From: Variovorax sp. DXTD-1
Lineage (GTDB): Bacteria > Pseudomonadota > Gammaproteobacteria > Burkholderiales > Burkholderiaceae_C
Direction of reading: 5' to 3'
NCBI RefSeq assembly: GCF_003984625.1
Contig: NZ_RWKH01000007.1
Span: 1-64,000 of the forward strand
Length of the DNA stretch: 64,000 bases
The notes under the pieces are model-generated. The model was not told the DNA's origin, made no database searches, and worked only from the letters and a program-made list of their open reading frames with translations. Below, piece after piece: positions 20,638-31,766 of this stretch. Both the position numbers and the translations under genes were made by a program. The first letter of the stretch is position 1, and every line of letters begins with the position of its first letter.

Positions 20638-21178
20638 ACGCGCCCTGCTTCTCCTGTGCGTGGCCGTACTTGCCGGATGCGCATCGGGCAAGCACGACAC
20701 CGACAACCCAGACTGGGCGCAGTCCGGCATGCCGCCGCCGCCCAAGCGGACCGAGGCGGACACCGAGTGGGCGGAAACCACGGCACCGCCGCCGCCCGCA
20801 TTCAGCGAGAGCCGTCTGCTGCCGATCGAGATGCCTCCCTACATGACGCTGAAGTTCGGCGTCGATCCGAACACCATCGCCATCACGCCGGACGGCATCG
20901 TGCGCTACGTGGTGGTGGCACAGAACCGCAACGGCGGAGGCGCCAACGCCTTTTACGAAGGCGTGCGCTGTTCGACCGCGGAGATGAAGAGCTATGCCCG
21001 CTACAACAACGGGACCTGGCAGGAAACCAAGACGCCCGAATGGAAGCGCATCGACGACCTGAACTCGCGCTACGCCAAGGCGCTGTCAGTCCAGGCGCTG
21101 TGCCGCGGCAATGCACCGCGCAATTCGGTCGGGGACATGGTGCGAAACCTGCGCAATCCGGTTCGCGAAGTCCAGTGA
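20585..21178 (+). CDS. CNP1-like family lipoprotein
   Basis: Predicted secreted lipoprotein of 197 residues: charged start, hydrophobic segment and lipobox LAGC (Cys near 31), then a Pro-rich stretch and a conserved domain with [24 protein letters not shown] and [17 protein letters not shown]. This resembles the CNP1 family first named in Neisseria, found across betaproteobacteria, often beside rppH and proB; its function is unknown. It begins inside the end of rppH (53-base overlap) and is followed by a strong terminator. Confidence 0.85.
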   Translation: MNLLLPTTKRLSFRRNAERALLLLCVAVLAGCASGKHDTDNPDWAQSGMPPPPKRTEADTEWAETTAPPPPAFSESRLLPIEMPPYMTLKFGVDPNTIAITPDGIVRYVVVAQNRNGGGANAFYEGVRCSTAEMKSYARYNNGTWQETKTPEWKRIDDLNSRYAKALSVQALCRGNAPRNSVGDMVRNLRNPVREVQ

Positions 21179-21186
21179 AACAGTAA

Positions 21187-21208
21187 CGGGGCCTTGGGCC
21201 CCGTTTTT
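21187..21208 (+). terminator. Rho-independent terminator after the rppH-CNP1 genes
   Basis: A perfect 7-base-pair GC stem CGGGGCC-TTG-GGCCCCG is followed by TTTTT at 21204-21208. It ends plus-strand transcription 2 bases before the convergent proB stop codon. On the minus strand the stem is not followed by a run of T, so it should act mainly in one direction. Confidence 0.9.
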
Positions 21209-21210
21209 CA

Positions 21211-22350
21211 TCAGCTCGGCATCAGCACCATGTTGTCGCGGTGCACCATCTCTGGCTCTGCAACATAGCCCAGCAAGCGCTCGAACTCCGATGACGGCTT
21301 GCGGCACAGCAACCGGGCTTCGACGCTCGAGTAGTTGGCCAGGCCGCGGGCCAGTTCGACGCCGTCGGTGTCGCGCACGGCAATCACGTCGCCGCGCGAA
21401 AACTCGCCTGATACACCCGTCATGCCAATGGGCAGCAAGCTCTTGCCTTCGGCGCGCACCTTGGCCGCGGCGCCGGCATCCACGGTCACGGAGCCGCGCA
21501 ACTGCAGGTGGTCCGCCATCCAGCGCTTGCGGGCCTGGTGCTTGGCCGTCTGGGCGACGAGCAAAGTGCCGATGGCCTCGCCGCGTGCCAAGCGCAGCAG
21601 GGCCTCGGGTTCGCGGCCCCAGGCAATCACGGTGGAAGCGCCGGAGCCGGCCGCGCGCTTGGCCGCGAGGATCTTCGTGATCATGCCGCCGCGGCCGAGG
21701 CTGGAACCCGCTCCACCCGCCATGGCTTCGAGCGCCGGATCGCCCGCCGCCGCCTCGTGCACGAACTTGGCGTCCGGGTCCTTGCGCGGATCGGCGGTGA
21801 AGAGGCCCTTCTGGTCGGTGAGGATGACCAGCGCATCGGCCTCGACCAGGTTGGCGACCAGCGCACCGAGCGTGTCGTTGTCGCCGAACTTGATCTCGTC
21901 GACGACAACGGTGTCGTTCTCGTTGATGACCGGCACCACGCCAAGCCTGAGCAGCGTGACGAGGGTGGAGCGCGCATTGAGATAGCGCTCGCGGTCGGCG
22001 AGGTCGGCATGGGTCAGCAGCACTTGCGCGCTGCCCATTTCGTTCTCGCGCAGCTTGGTCTCGTACATCTGGGCCAAGCCCATCTGCCCGACGGCGGCAG
22101 CCGCCTGGAGCTCGTGCACCTCATGCGGCCGGGTGCGCCAGCCAAGACGCTTCATGCCTTCGGCAATGGCGCCGCTCGACACCATCACGACCTCTCGCCC
22201 ATCGCGCACCAGCGCCGCAAGCTGGCGGCACCATTCGCCGATGGCGCGTTCGTCCAGGCCCCGCCCTTCGTTGGTGACGAGGCTCGAGCCCACCTTGACG
22301 ACGATTCGGCGGGCGTCCCGCAAGGCAGTGGATCCGGAATTCGAGGTCAT
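21211..22350 (-). CDS. proB: Glutamate 5-kinase
   Basis: First step of proline synthesis: phosphorylates glutamate. The product of 379 residues has an amino-acid-kinase domain ([62 protein letters not shown]) and a C-terminal PUA domain (about 285-379). The ATG at 22350 gives the usual length. An upstream ATG at 22395 would add 15 residues that do not look conserved; neither start has a clear ribosome-binding site. It is 110 bases downstream of obg in the same direction. Confidence 0.96.
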   Translation of the reverse strand: MTSNSGSTALRDARRIVVKVGSSLVTNEGRGLDERAIGEWCRQLAALVRDGREVVMVSSGAIAEGMKRLGWRTRPHEVHELQAAAAVGQMGLAQMYETKLRENEMGSAQVLLTHADLADRERYLNARSTLVTLLRLGVVPVINENDTVVVDEIKFGDNDTLGALVANLVEADALVILTDQKGLFTADPRKDPDAKFVHEAAAGDPALEAMAGGAGSSLGRGGMITKILAAKRAAGSGASTVIAWGREPEALLRLARGEAIGTLLVAQTAKHQARKRWMADHLQLRGSVTVDAGAAAKVRAEGKSLLPIGMTGVSGEFSRGDVIAVRDTDGVELARGLANYSSVEARLLCRKPSSEFERLLGYVAEPEMVHRDNMVLMPS

Positions 22351-22460
22351 TTTGAGGCTGTGGCGGTCGGTCTTGAAAGCTGCTTGTTCTGCCATGTGTG
22401 GAAAGCCTGTCGCACTGGCCTCGAAGCGGGCATCGGCTGCCCGACGAGGCCGCGCGGCTC

Positions 22461-23868
<1,408 letters not shown>

Positions 23869-23880
23869 GGAATCTGCTCC

Positions 23881-24192
23881 TTAGCCGGCGATCGCGCCGA
23901 TTTGCAGTTCGGTGAACTGCTGGCGATGGCCTTGACGTTTCTGATAGTGCTTACGACGGCGCATCTTGAAGATGCGAACCTTGTCGTGCTTGCCGTGCGA
24001 CAGTACCGTGACTGTCACCGTTGCGCCGGACACCAGGGGCGTACCAACCTTGATTTCGCTGCCGTTGCCGACTGCGAGAACCTGATCGATCACGATTTCC
24101 TGGCCTACATCCGCAGCAATCTGTTCTACTTTAATTTTTTCGCCGGAAGCAACGCGATACTGCTTGCCGCCGGTTTTTATGACCGCGTACAT
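23881..24192 (-). CDS. rplU: 50S ribosomal protein L21
   Basis: Early-assembly 23S rRNA-binding protein. The 103-residue product starts [19 protein letters not shown] and ends with the [18 protein letters not shown] rRNA-binding block and LQIGAIAG. It is the first gene of the rplU-rpmA unit, divergent from ispB. A GAGG site lies 6 bases upstream of the ATG and a stem-loop lies further upstream in the leader. Confidence 0.98.
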   Translation of the reverse strand: MYAVIKTGGKQYRVASGEKIKVEQIAADVGQEIVIDQVLAVGNGSEIKVGTPLVSGATVTVTVLSHGKHDKVRIFKMRRRKHYQKRQGHRQQFTELQIGAIAG

Positions 24193-24214
24193 GTGAACCT
24201 CTTGGGAATATGAG

Positions 24215-24236
24215 CTCTACGGCGAATTCCGCAGAG
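24215..24236 (-). promoter_or_regulatory. Stem-loop in the rplU leader
   Basis: On the minus strand the leader can fold into an 8-base-pair stem (CTCTGCGG against CCGTAGAG, with one G-U pair) closed by a 6-base loop. It ends 22 bases before the rplU ATG. Ribosomal-protein leaders often bind their own product, but nothing here shows that L21 binds this one. Confidence 0.3.
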
Positions 24237-24314
24237 CCCTAGATTCTAGCACGGTTTGCACGCGCTAACATGGTTTGGGCACAGGCCGGCCCCGGACGGC
24301 CTCCGGCTCGTCCC

Positions 24315-24320
24315 TATAAT
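24315..24320 (+). promoter_or_regulatory. Possible -10 element of the ispB promoter
   Basis: A perfect TATAAT lies 64 bases before the favoured ispB start. No good -35 hexamer stands at the expected distance, so the call is tentative. If right, the transcript starts near 24327, which excludes the in-frame start at 24270 and supports the TTG or GTG starts further down. Confidence 0.35.
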
Positions 24321-24383
24321 CTGCGCCTTCCGGCCTTGTGCCGCCGCTACCTTCCGTACTCAGACGCGCCGCGCGCAAACGCT

Positions 24384-25376
24384 TTGCCAGTTCACGCCGC
24401 CGATACCTCCCCCACCGCCACCGTGCTGGATCTGATCGCCGGCGACATGGTCGAAGTCGACCGTGTGATTGCGCGGCGCCTCGATACGGGGGTGCCCCTG
24501 GTCAGCCAGGTTTCCAAATACATCATCTCCGCGGGCGGCAAACGCCTGCGGCCGGCACTGCTGCTGCTCATGTCGGGAGCCCTCGGATACACCGGCGAGC
24601 AGCGCTTCAACCTGGCGGCGGTGGTGGAGTTCATCCACACCGCCACGCTGCTGCACGACGACGTGGTCGATGAATCGACCCTGCGGCGCGGGCGCCCTAC
24701 GGCCAACGAATCGTTCGGCAACCCGGCCAGCGTGCTGGTCGGCGACTTCCTGTACTCGCGCGCCTTCCAGATGATGTTGGATGCGAACAACATGCGCATC
24801 ATGCAAATCCTGGCCGAAGCGACCAACGTGATCGCCGAAGGCGAAGTGTTGCAGCTGATGAACATGCACGACGCGTCGCTGGACGAAGCTGCGTACCTGC
24901 GCGTGATCCGCTCCAAGACCGCCAAGCTTTTCGAAGCCAGCACGCGGCTTGCCGCCGTTCTGGCCGGCGCCACGCCCGAAGTCGAGGAGGCCTGCGCCAC
25001 CTACGGCCAGGCGCTGGGCACTGCCTTCCAGGTCATCGACGATGTGCTCGACTATGCCGGGGATGCACATGAAACAGGCAAGAACGTGGGCGACGACCTT
25101 CGTGAAGGCAAGACCACACTGCCGCTGATCTTCGCCATGCGGCGCGGCAATGCCGAGCAGGCCGCACTGGTGCGCGCGGCAATCCAGGCGGGCGACACGG
25201 CCCAACTGGGCAATATCGTGGAAATCGTCCACAGCACCGGGGCGCTGGAAGCATCGCGCGCCGCGGCCGCCGACGAAGCGAAACGTGCGATTCACGCACT
25301 GCGCGACTTTCCGTCCAATTTGCACGCCGACGGTTTGCTACAATTGGCGGCTCAGTTGCTTGAGCGACGTGCCTGA
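24384..25376 (+). CDS. ispB: Octaprenyl-diphosphate synthase-type polyprenyl synthase
   Basis: Makes the long isoprenoid tail of ubiquinone by adding isopentenyl units to farnesyl diphosphate. The product (330 residues from the TTG at 24384) shows GGKRLRPALLLL, the first Asp-rich motif in LLHDDVVDES (about 90-98), GEVLQLMN, and the second Asp-rich motif VIDDVLDYAGD. Close similarity to E. coli IspB blocks favours a long-chain product, but exact chain length cannot be read. The start is uncertain: TTG 24384, GTG 24423 and ATG 24447 are all in frame. The longer ATG at 24270 would lie upstream of the candidate promoter. Confidence 0.94.
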   Translation: MPVHAADTSPTATVLDLIAGDMVEVDRVIARRLDTGVPLVSQVSKYIISAGGKRLRPALLLLMSGALGYTGEQRFNLAAVVEFIHTATLLHDDVVDESTLRRGRPTANESFGNPASVLVGDFLYSRAFQMMLDANNMRIMQILAEATNVIAEGEVLQLMNMHDASLDEAAYLRVIRSKTAKLFEASTRLAAVLAGATPEVEEACATYGQALGTAFQVIDDVLDYAGDAHETGKNVGDDLREGKTTLPLIFAMRRGNAEQAALVRAAIQAGDTAQLGNIVEIVHSTGALEASRAAAADEAKRAIHALRDFPSNLHADGLLQLAAQLLERRA

Positions 25377-25425
25377 ACACCTCACAAGAGTTGGCAAGGA
25401 CGACTTTCTCTTTTTTGCAACCAAT

Positions 25426-25502
25426 CGGGGTGTAGCTTAGCCTGGTAGAGCGCTACGTTCGGGACGTAGAGGCCGGAGGTTCGAATCCTCTCACCCCGAC
25501 CA
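25426..25502 (+). tRNA. tRNA-Pro (anticodon CGG)
   Basis: A 77-base cloverleaf: acceptor stem CGGGGTG paired with CACCCCG, anticodon stem CTACG/CGTAG with loop TTCGGGA (anticodon CGG at 25460-25462), T-loop GGTTCGAATCC, and an encoded CCA end at 25500-25502. It lies 49 bases after ispB and 115 bases before pilB. Confidence 0.97.
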
Positions 25503-25617
25503 GTCTTTGAGGCTGGCACCAACAATGCCCGTGCCTGTTGCTGTGTAGCGATTTACAGGACGCGGGTGTTCAGCGATGATCGTGAAGCATTTTTTCACAT
25601 CTTTTGCAATTCGCTGA

Positions 25618-27357
25618 ATGGCTGCCGCCGAACTTCCTGTTAAAGAAAACACGCAAATCGCCCTGCCGGGCCTTGCGCGCGCCTTGGTTTCGGCCGGCAA
25701 ACTTCCTGCTAAGACAGCGGAAGACATCTATCAGAAGTCGCTGAGCAGCCGAACCAGCTTCATTGCAGAGCTGACCGGCAGCGGTGCCGTCTCGGCGGCC
25801 GACTTGGCCCACACGCTTTCTTCCGCCTTCGGCGCCCCGTTGCTCGACCTGGACGCGATCGACCATCAGCGGCTGCCCAAGGACCTGCTCGATCCGAAGC
25901 TCTGCCTTGCATACCGCATCGTGGTGCTCAGCAAGCGCAACAACCGTCTCATCGTTGCAACAGCGGACCCCTCCGACCAGCAGGCGGTGGAAAAGATCAA
26001 GTTCGCATCCCAGATGGGTGTGGATTGGGTCATTGCCGAGTACGACAAGCTGTCGCGCATGATCGAGGCCGCCGCGGTCAGCGCGTCGGAAACCCTCAAC
26101 AATATCGTCGGCGGCGGGGATTTCGAGTTCGACGAGGTCACGGCGGACACCTCGGGCGATACGAATGAACAGGCGGCCATCGCCGAAGTCGAGGATGCCC
26201 CGGTCGTCCGATTCCTGCACAAGATGCTGCTCGATGGCGTCAGCATGCGTGCCTCGGACATTCACTTCGAGCCTTACGAGCACAACTACCGGGTGCGCTT
26301 TCGCATCGACGGCGAACTGCGCGAGATCGCCAGCCCGCCGACGCTCATCAAGGAAAAGCTGGCCTCGCGGATCAAGGTCATCTCCCGGCTCGACATCTCG
26401 GAGAAGCGTATTCCGCAAGACGGGCGCATGAAGCTCAAGATCGGCCCGGACCGCGTGATCGACTTTCGCGTGAGCACCCTGCCCACGCTGTTCGGCGAGA
26501 AGATCGTGATCCGTATTCTGGATCCGAGCAGCGCGCGCCTGGGCATTGACGCGCTTGGTTACGACGCGGACGAAAAGGAGCGGCTGCTGAGCGCGATCGG
26601 CCGACCCTACGGCATGGTGCTGGTGACGGGCCCCACGGGCTCCGGAAAGACGGTGTCGCTGTACACCTGCCTGAACCTGCTGAACCAGCCCGGCGTCAAC
26701 ATTGCGACGGCGGAAGACCCGTCTGAAATCAACCTTCCTGGGGTGAACCAGGTCAACGTCAACGAACGCGCCGGACTCACGTTCGCCGCCGCGCTGCGCG
26801 CCTTTCTCCGGCAGGATCCCGACATCATCATGGTCGGTGAAATCCGGGACCTCGAAACGGCCGACATCTCGATCAAGGCCGCGCAAACGGGCCACCTGGT
26901 GCTTTCGACGCTGCACACGAACGACGCGCCGACCACGCTCACGCGCATGCGGAACATGGGCATCGCCCCGTTCAATATTGCGTCGAGCGTCATCCTGATC
27001 ACTGCCCAGCGGCTGGCTCGCCGCCTATGCCACCTCTGCCGCGCGCCGGCCGACGTGCCGCGCCAGGCCCTGCTCGATGCGGGCTTCAAGGAAGAAGAGC
27101 TCGACGGCTCCTGGAAGCCTTATCGTCCGGTCGGCTGCTCCGCGTGCAACGGCGGCTACAAGGGCCGGGTAGGTATCTACCAGGTGATGCCGATCTCCGA
27201 AGCCATACAGGCCATCATCCTGCGCGACGGCAGCGCGCTGGACATCGCACGCCAGTCTGAGGCCGAGGGCGTCCGCTCGCTGCGGCAGTCCGGGCTCAGA
27301 AAAGTCATGCAAGGGCTCACCTCACTCGAAGAAGTGGTGGCGGTCACCAACGAATAA
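25618..27357 (+). CDS. pilB: Type IV pilus assembly ATPase PilB
   Basis: Cytoplasmic hexameric ATPase that powers pilus extension. The 579-residue product has the N-terminal MshEN-type domain (about 25-160), Walker A GPTGSGKT at 338-345, the Asp box and Walker B region DPDIIMVGEIRD, the His box QTGHLVLSTLHTND, and a tetracysteine zinc site (CHLC and CSAC). The length and the C-terminal SEAIQAIILRDGS segment fit PilB rather than the retraction ATPase PilT. It begins a pilB-pilC-pilD operon; pilin genes are elsewhere. Confidence 0.97.
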   Translation: MAAAELPVKENTQIALPGLARALVSAGKLPAKTAEDIYQKSLSSRTSFIAELTGSGAVSAADLAHTLSSAFGAPLLDLDAIDHQRLPKDLLDPKLCLAYRIVVLSKRNNRLIVATADPSDQQAVEKIKFASQMGVDWVIAEYDKLSRMIEAAAVSASETLNNIVGGGDFEFDEVTADTSGDTNEQAAIAEVEDAPVVRFLHKMLLDGVSMRASDIHFEPYEHNYRVRFRIDGELREIASPPTLIKEKLASRIKVISRLDISEKRIPQDGRMKLKIGPDRVIDFRVSTLPTLFGEKIVIRILDPSSARLGIDALGYDADEKERLLSAIGRPYGMVLVTGPTGSGKTVSLYTCLNLLNQPGVNIATAEDPSEINLPGVNQVNVNERAGLTFAAALRAFLRQDPDIIMVGEIRDLETADISIKAAQTGHLVLSTLHTNDAPTTLTRMRNMGIAPFNIASSVILITAQRLARRLCHLCRAPADVPRQALLDAGFKEEELDGSWKPYRPVGCSACNGGYKGRVGIYQVMPISEAIQAIILRDGSALDIARQSEAEGVRSLRQSGLRKVMQGLTSLEEVVAVTNE

Positions 27358-27386
27358 CGAACACACCGTAAGAAATCGGAGATCGA

Positions 27387-28616
27387 ATGGCAACAGTGGC
27401 ATCCAAGCGCACTTCAAACACGCTCAAGGAATCTGTCTACGAGTGGGAAGGCAAGGACCGCAACGGCAAGCTGGTGCGCGGCGAACTCCGTGCCGCCGGC
27501 GAGAACCAGGTGCAGGCCGCATTGCGCCGCCAGGGCGTTCTTGCATCCAAGATCAAGAAGCGCCGCATGCGCTCGGGCAAGACGATCAAGCCCAAGGACA
27601 TCGCGATCTTCACCCGCCAGTTGGCAACGATGATGAAGGCGGGCGTTCCCTTGCTGCAGTCGTTCGACATCGTGGGCCGGGGCAATGCCAATCCGAGCGT
27701 TGCCAAGCTGCTGAACGACATCCGCAGCGACGTGGAGACCGGAACTTCGCTTTCGGCGGCGTTCCGCAAGTTCCCGAAGTATTTCGACAACCTCTATTGC
27801 AACCTGGTGGAGGCTGGTGAAGCCGCCGGTATCCTGGAAGACCTGCTGGACCGTCTTGCCACGTACATGGAGAAGACCGAGGCGATCAAGTCCAAGATCA
27901 AGTCGGCGTTGATGTATCCCATCTCCGTGGTCGTCGTGGCTTTCGTGGTGATTGCGATCATCATGATCTTCGTGATTCCGGCATTCAAGGAAGTGTTCAC
28001 TTCCTTCGGTGCCGATTTGCCAGCCCCAACCCTGATCGTGATCGGGATCAGCGAGTTCTTCGTCTCTTACTGGTGGCTGATCTTCGGCGGAATTGGCGGC
28101 GGCATTTACTTCTTCCTGCAGGCCTGGAAGCGCAATGAAAAAGTGCAGCGGGTGATGGACCGCGCGCTGTTGCGCGTTCCGATCTTCGGCACTCTCATTG
28201 AAAAATCCTGCGTGGCCCGCTGGACCCGCACCCTCGCCACCATGTTTGCAGCCGGCGTTCCGCTCGTCGAAGCGCTTGATTCAGTGGGTGGCGCATCGGG
28301 CAACACCGTTTACGGCGACGCCACGGCCAAGATCCAGCAAGAGGTCTCGACCGGCACCAGCCTCACCACGGCCATGACCAACGTCAACCTGTTTCCTTCG
28401 ATGGTGATCCAGATGACGGCCATCGGCGAGGAATCCGGTTCCATCGACCACATGCTGGGCAAGGCCGCCGACTTCTACGAGTCCGAAGTGGACGACATGG
28501 TTGCCGGCCTCTCGAGCCTGATGGAGCCCATCATCATCGTGTTCCTGGGCACGATCATCGGCGGCATCGTGGTGTCGATGTACCTGCCGATCTTCAAGCT
28601 GGGCCAAGTGGTTTGA
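27387..28616 (+). CDS. pilC: Type IV pilus inner-membrane platform protein PilC
   Basis: Inner-membrane platform on which PilB acts. The 409-residue product has two GspF/PilC repeats (about 75-200 and 280-405, containing FTRQLATMMKAGVPLLQSF and WTRTLATMFAAGVPLVEAL) and three membrane helices near 175-200, 225-245 and 380-400. The conserved ends GEAAGILEDLLDRLA and GEESGSIDHMLGKAA mark each repeat. The stop TGA overlaps the pilD ATG by one base. Confidence 0.97.
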   Translation: MATVASKRTSNTLKESVYEWEGKDRNGKLVRGELRAAGENQVQAALRRQGVLASKIKKRRMRSGKTIKPKDIAIFTRQLATMMKAGVPLLQSFDIVGRGNANPSVAKLLNDIRSDVETGTSLSAAFRKFPKYFDNLYCNLVEAGEAAGILEDLLDRLATYMEKTEAIKSKIKSALMYPISVVVVAFVVIAIIMIFVIPAFKEVFTSFGADLPAPTLIVIGISEFFVSYWWLIFGGIGGGIYFFLQAWKRNEKVQRVMDRALLRVPIFGTLIEKSCVARWTRTLATMFAAGVPLVEALDSVGGASGNTVYGDATAKIQQEVSTGTSLTTAMTNVNLFPSMVIQMTAIGEESGSIDHMLGKAADFYESEVDDMVAGLSSLMEPIIIVFLGTIIGGIVVSMYLPIFKLGQVV

Positions 28617-29581
28617 TGCTGGTTTCGCGGGAGTTCGACGCCGCTTTCGCGGGCGTGCTGGGCCTGTTGGTCGGCAGCTTCCTCAATGTGGTGATCTACC
28701 GCACCCCGGTGATGATGTACCGCAGTTGGCTGGCGGACGCCGTGGCCAATCTCATGTCGTCCAAGGATGCGCCTTCGCTCTGGACGCTGGTGTTCGGACC
28801 GAAATCAGCGCCTCCTGCAGGGCTCGAAGCAGCGGCCGACAGGGCCGCTCTGGCCATCGAGACCCTGCCGCCCTTCACCCTGGCTCAGCCGGCTTCGCGC
28901 TGCGGGGCTTGCGGGCACAAGATCCGGTGGTACCAGAACATTCCGGTGCTGAGCTACCTGGTGCTGCGAGGGCGTTGCGCCGCCTGCAAGACCTCGATCA
29001 GCCCGCGCTATCCGCTGGTCGAACTGATCACGGGCGCGCTCTTCGCCCTTTGCGCCTATCGCTTCGGCCTGACGCCCACCGGGGCACTCTGGGCCGCGTT
29101 TGCGTCGCTGCTGGTGTGCCAGTTCCTGATCGATTTCGATACGCAGTTCCTGCCGGACTCGCTCAACTACCCGCTGCTCTGGCTGGGACTCATCGGCGCG
29201 GCGATGGGTTGGACGGGCATTGCGCTGAGTTCGGCAGTCTGGGGCGCCGTGTTCGGCTATCTGAGCCTCTGGCTTGTGTACCATGGCTATCGCCTGGCCA
29301 CAGGCAAGGAGGGCATGGGATATGGCGACTTCAAACTGCTGGCTGCCTTGGGCGCATGGTTCGGGGCCGACTACCTCATCGCCATCGTCCTCGTTTCTTC
29401 GCTGGTGGGCGCCGTGATCGGCCTTACGCTGCGGCTTGTCGGCAAGCTGGCGCACAAGGACATTCCGATGGCGTTCGGTCCTTTTCTCGCCGGTGCGGGC
29501 TTGGTCTGCCTCGTCGCCGGCCCCGACGTTGCTCGGCAATGGATTCCCTTCGCCTTTCCGCTCGACCCATTGATCCGTTGA
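28616..29581 (+). CDS. pilD: Prepilin peptidase / N-methyltransferase PilD
   Basis: Cleaves the leader of type IV pilins and methylates the new N-terminus, in the inner membrane. The 321-residue product has the N-terminal block GLLVGSFLNVVIYR, a cytoplasmic loop with paired CxxC sites (CGAC and CAAC) in the methylase region, and the two catalytic aspartates in FLIDFDTQFLPD and GYGDFKLLAALGAW. The region between the first helix and the zinc site is slightly longer than in short family members. The ATG overlaps the pilC stop by one base. Confidence 0.96.
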   Translation: MLVSREFDAAFAGVLGLLVGSFLNVVIYRTPVMMYRSWLADAVANLMSSKDAPSLWTLVFGPKSAPPAGLEAAADRAALAIETLPPFTLAQPASRCGACGHKIRWYQNIPVLSYLVLRGRCAACKTSISPRYPLVELITGALFALCAYRFGLTPTGALWAAFASLLVCQFLIDFDTQFLPDSLNYPLLWLGLIGAAMGWTGIALSSAVWGAVFGYLSLWLVYHGYRLATGKEGMGYGDFKLLAALGAWFGADYLIAIVLVSSLVGAVIGLTLRLVGKLAHKDIPMAFGPFLAGAGLVCLVAGPDVARQWIPFAFPLDPLIR

Positions 29582-29591
29582 AGAGCGCGTG

Positions 29592-30197
29592 ATGCAGCGC
29601 ATCGGCTTGACGGGCGGAATCGGGAGCGGCAAGAGCACTGTCGCGGCATTGCTGGTCGCCGAGGGCGCCGTGCTCGTCGACACCGACGCCATCGCGCGCC
29701 GCATTGCGGAACCAGGGGGCATTGCAATGCCCGCCCTCGAGGCCACCTTCGGCCGCGCCGTCATCGCGGCGGACGGAGGGCTCGACCGCGCGGCGATGCG
29801 TCAGCTCGTGTTCGCCGACAGCAGCGCCAAAAAGCGCCTCGAATCGATCCTGCATCCGCTGATCGGCGCCGAAACGCAGCGCATGGCCTCCAACGCCGGG
29901 CCCGACGCGGTGGTGGTCTTCGATGTGCCGCTCCTGGTCGAATCCGGCCGCTGGCGGGCCCTGGTCGACCGCGTGCTGGTGGTCGATGCCACCGAGGAAA
30001 CGCAGCTGCGGCGCGTCGTGGCGCGCTCCGGCTGGACGCCCGAGGGGGTGCGCGCTGTAATCGCCCAGCAGGCGCCGCGCAGGTTGCGCAGGGCGGCCGC
30101 GGACGCGGTCATTTTCAACGAGTCGCCCTCGCTGGAGGAACTCGGCAGAGAGGTGCGGAGTCTCTGGAAGCTGTGGGCCTCGCCCGGCACGCGATAA
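29592..30197 (+). CDS. coaE: Dephospho-CoA kinase
   Basis: Last step of coenzyme A synthesis. The 201-residue product starts with the P-loop GLTGGIGSGKST, then LLVAEGAVLVDTDAIAR and DVPLLVESGRW. A GTG one codon upstream is an alternative start. It lies 10 bases after pilD, a classic pilD-coaE neighbourhood. In related genomes zapD and yacG normally follow directly; here two acetylation genes intervene. Confidence 0.97.
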   Translation: MQRIGLTGGIGSGKSTVAALLVAEGAVLVDTDAIARRIAEPGGIAMPALEATFGRAVIAADGGLDRAAMRQLVFADSSAKKRLESILHPLIGAETQRMASNAGPDAVVVFDVPLLVESGRWRALVDRVLVVDATEETQLRRVVARSGWTPEGVRAVIAQQAPRRLRRAAADAVIFNESPSLEELGREVRSLWKLWASPGTR

Positions 30198-30271
30198 TTC
30201 GAGACTTGCCGCAGCAGCGGCTGCACAACGATCAAGACAGAGAAGGCGCCACCGGGGTGCCATTCCCCGCG

Positions 30272-31765
30272 ATGCTTTTCAACTCGTATCCCTTTATTTT
30301 TGTCTTCTTTCCGCTGGTCCTGATCGGTTTCTTCCTGATCGGCAAGCGCAATGCCCGGGCCGCCGCCGGTTTTCTTGCCCTGGCGTCGCTGTTCTTCTAC
30401 GGCTGGTGGAGCGTCAAGGCGCTTCCGCTGCTGCTGGCGTCGATCTGCATCAACTATTGGTTCGGCCTGCGCCTGACACCCGCCCCAGGCCGGGACGAGC
30501 GCAAGCGAAAGTCCCTGCTGATCGTTGCGCTGGTGGTCAACCTCGGCGTGCTGGCAATCTTCAAGTACGCCAACTTCTTCGTTTCGAATGTGAACGACGG
30601 GCTGGCCGCGGCGGGCCTCTCGCAGATCCCGATGCTGCACATCGTGCTGCCGATCGGCATCTCGTTCTACACCTTTACCCAGATCGCCTTCCTGGTCGAC
30701 TGCTGGCAAGGCAAGGTGCATGAGCGCAGCTTCATCCACTACGTGCTGTTCGTCACCTATTTTCCGCACCTGATCGCCGGCCCGGTGCTGCATCACGCGC
30801 AGATGATGCCGCAGTTCGGCAATCCGTCCACCTACCGGGTCAACGCCAGCAACATCGCGCTCGGCCTAGGCATCTTCACCTTCGGCCTGGCCAAGAAGAT
30901 GCTGATCGCCGACCCGCTCGGGCAGTATGCGGACATGATGTTCAAGGGCGTTCACGAGGGCGTGCTGCCCTCGCTGTACACCGCATGGCTCGGCGTGCTT
31001 GCCTATACGCTGCAGATCTATTTCGACTTCTCGGGCTATTCAGACATGGCGGTCGGCCTGTCCCTGTGCATGGGCGTGCAGCTGCCGCTCAACTTCCGCT
31101 CACCGTACAAGTCGACCAACATCATCGAGTTCTGGCGCCGCTGGCACATCTCGCTCTCGAACTTCCTGCGCGACTATCTCTACGTACCGCTCGGCGGCAA
31201 CCGCAAGGGCCCGGCCCGGCGCTACCTGAACCTGTTCCTCACCATGCTGCTGGGCGGCCTGTGGCATGGCGCCGCGTGGACCTTCGTGATCTGGGGCGCG
31301 CTGCACGGCCTCTTCCTCATGGTCAACCACCTCTGGAACGCCACGGTCCGCCGCGGCAAGACAAGCTCGTCTGGCCTCGGCCGCGTGCTCGGATGGTTCG
31401 TCACCTTCCTGTGCGTGATGGTGGCGTGGGTGGTGTTCCGCGCGGACAGCATGACGGCGGCCATCGAGATCTACAAGGGCATGCTGGGCATGCACGGCGT
31501 GATTCCGAGTGCTTTCGGCGAGTTCAAGGTGCCGTTCCGCAAACCCGAGTTCTTCCAGACCATGCTGGCCGGCCTCGTCATCTGCCTGGCGCTGCCTCCG
31601 ACCATCACGCTCGACCGCTGGATTCCGTCCATCGCCGCGCTGGCCGGCCGCCCCGCGCTCAACCGCATTGCAACGGCGCTGACGGCGTTGGGATGCGTTT
31701 TCCTCTTCGGCCTGTGCGTGTCGAAATTCGGCAACTACAGTCCCTTCCTCTATTTCCAGTTCTGA
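30272..31765 (+). CDS. MBOAT-family membrane O-acyltransferase (AlgI-like)
   Basis: Polytopic inner-membrane protein of 497 residues, resembling AlgI, which passes acetyl groups across the membrane for polysaccharide O-acetylation. Visible marks are the start LFNSYPFIFVFFPLVLIG, LPIGISFYTFTQIAFLVD, YFDFSGYSDMAVG, FWRRWHISLSNFLRDYLY, and the MBOAT catalytic His at 332 in GGLWHGAAWTFV. The ATG at 30272 gives the usual start. The next gene, 1 base away, encodes a likely periplasmic SGNH partner. The acylated polymer is unknown; no alginate genes are in the window. Confidence 0.93.
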   Translation: MLFNSYPFIFVFFPLVLIGFFLIGKRNARAAAGFLALASLFFYGWWSVKALPLLLASICINYWFGLRLTPAPGRDERKRKSLLIVALVVNLGVLAIFKYANFFVSNVNDGLAAAGLSQIPMLHIVLPIGISFYTFTQIAFLVDCWQGKVHERSFIHYVLFVTYFPHLIAGPVLHHAQMMPQFGNPSTYRVNASNIALGLGIFTFGLAKKMLIADPLGQYADMMFKGVHEGVLPSLYTAWLGVLAYTLQIYFDFSGYSDMAVGLSLCMGVQLPLNFRSPYKSTNIIEFWRRWHISLSNFLRDYLYVPLGGNRKGPARRYLNLFLTMLLGGLWHGAAWTFVIWGALHGLFLMVNHLWNATVRRGKTSSSGLGRVLGWFVTFLCVMVAWVVFRADSMTAAIEIYKGMLGMHGVIPSAFGEFKVPFRKPEFFQTMLAGLVICLALPPTITLDRWIPSIAALAGRPALNRIATALTALGCVFLFGLCVSKFGNYSPFLYFQF

Positions 31766-31766
31766 C

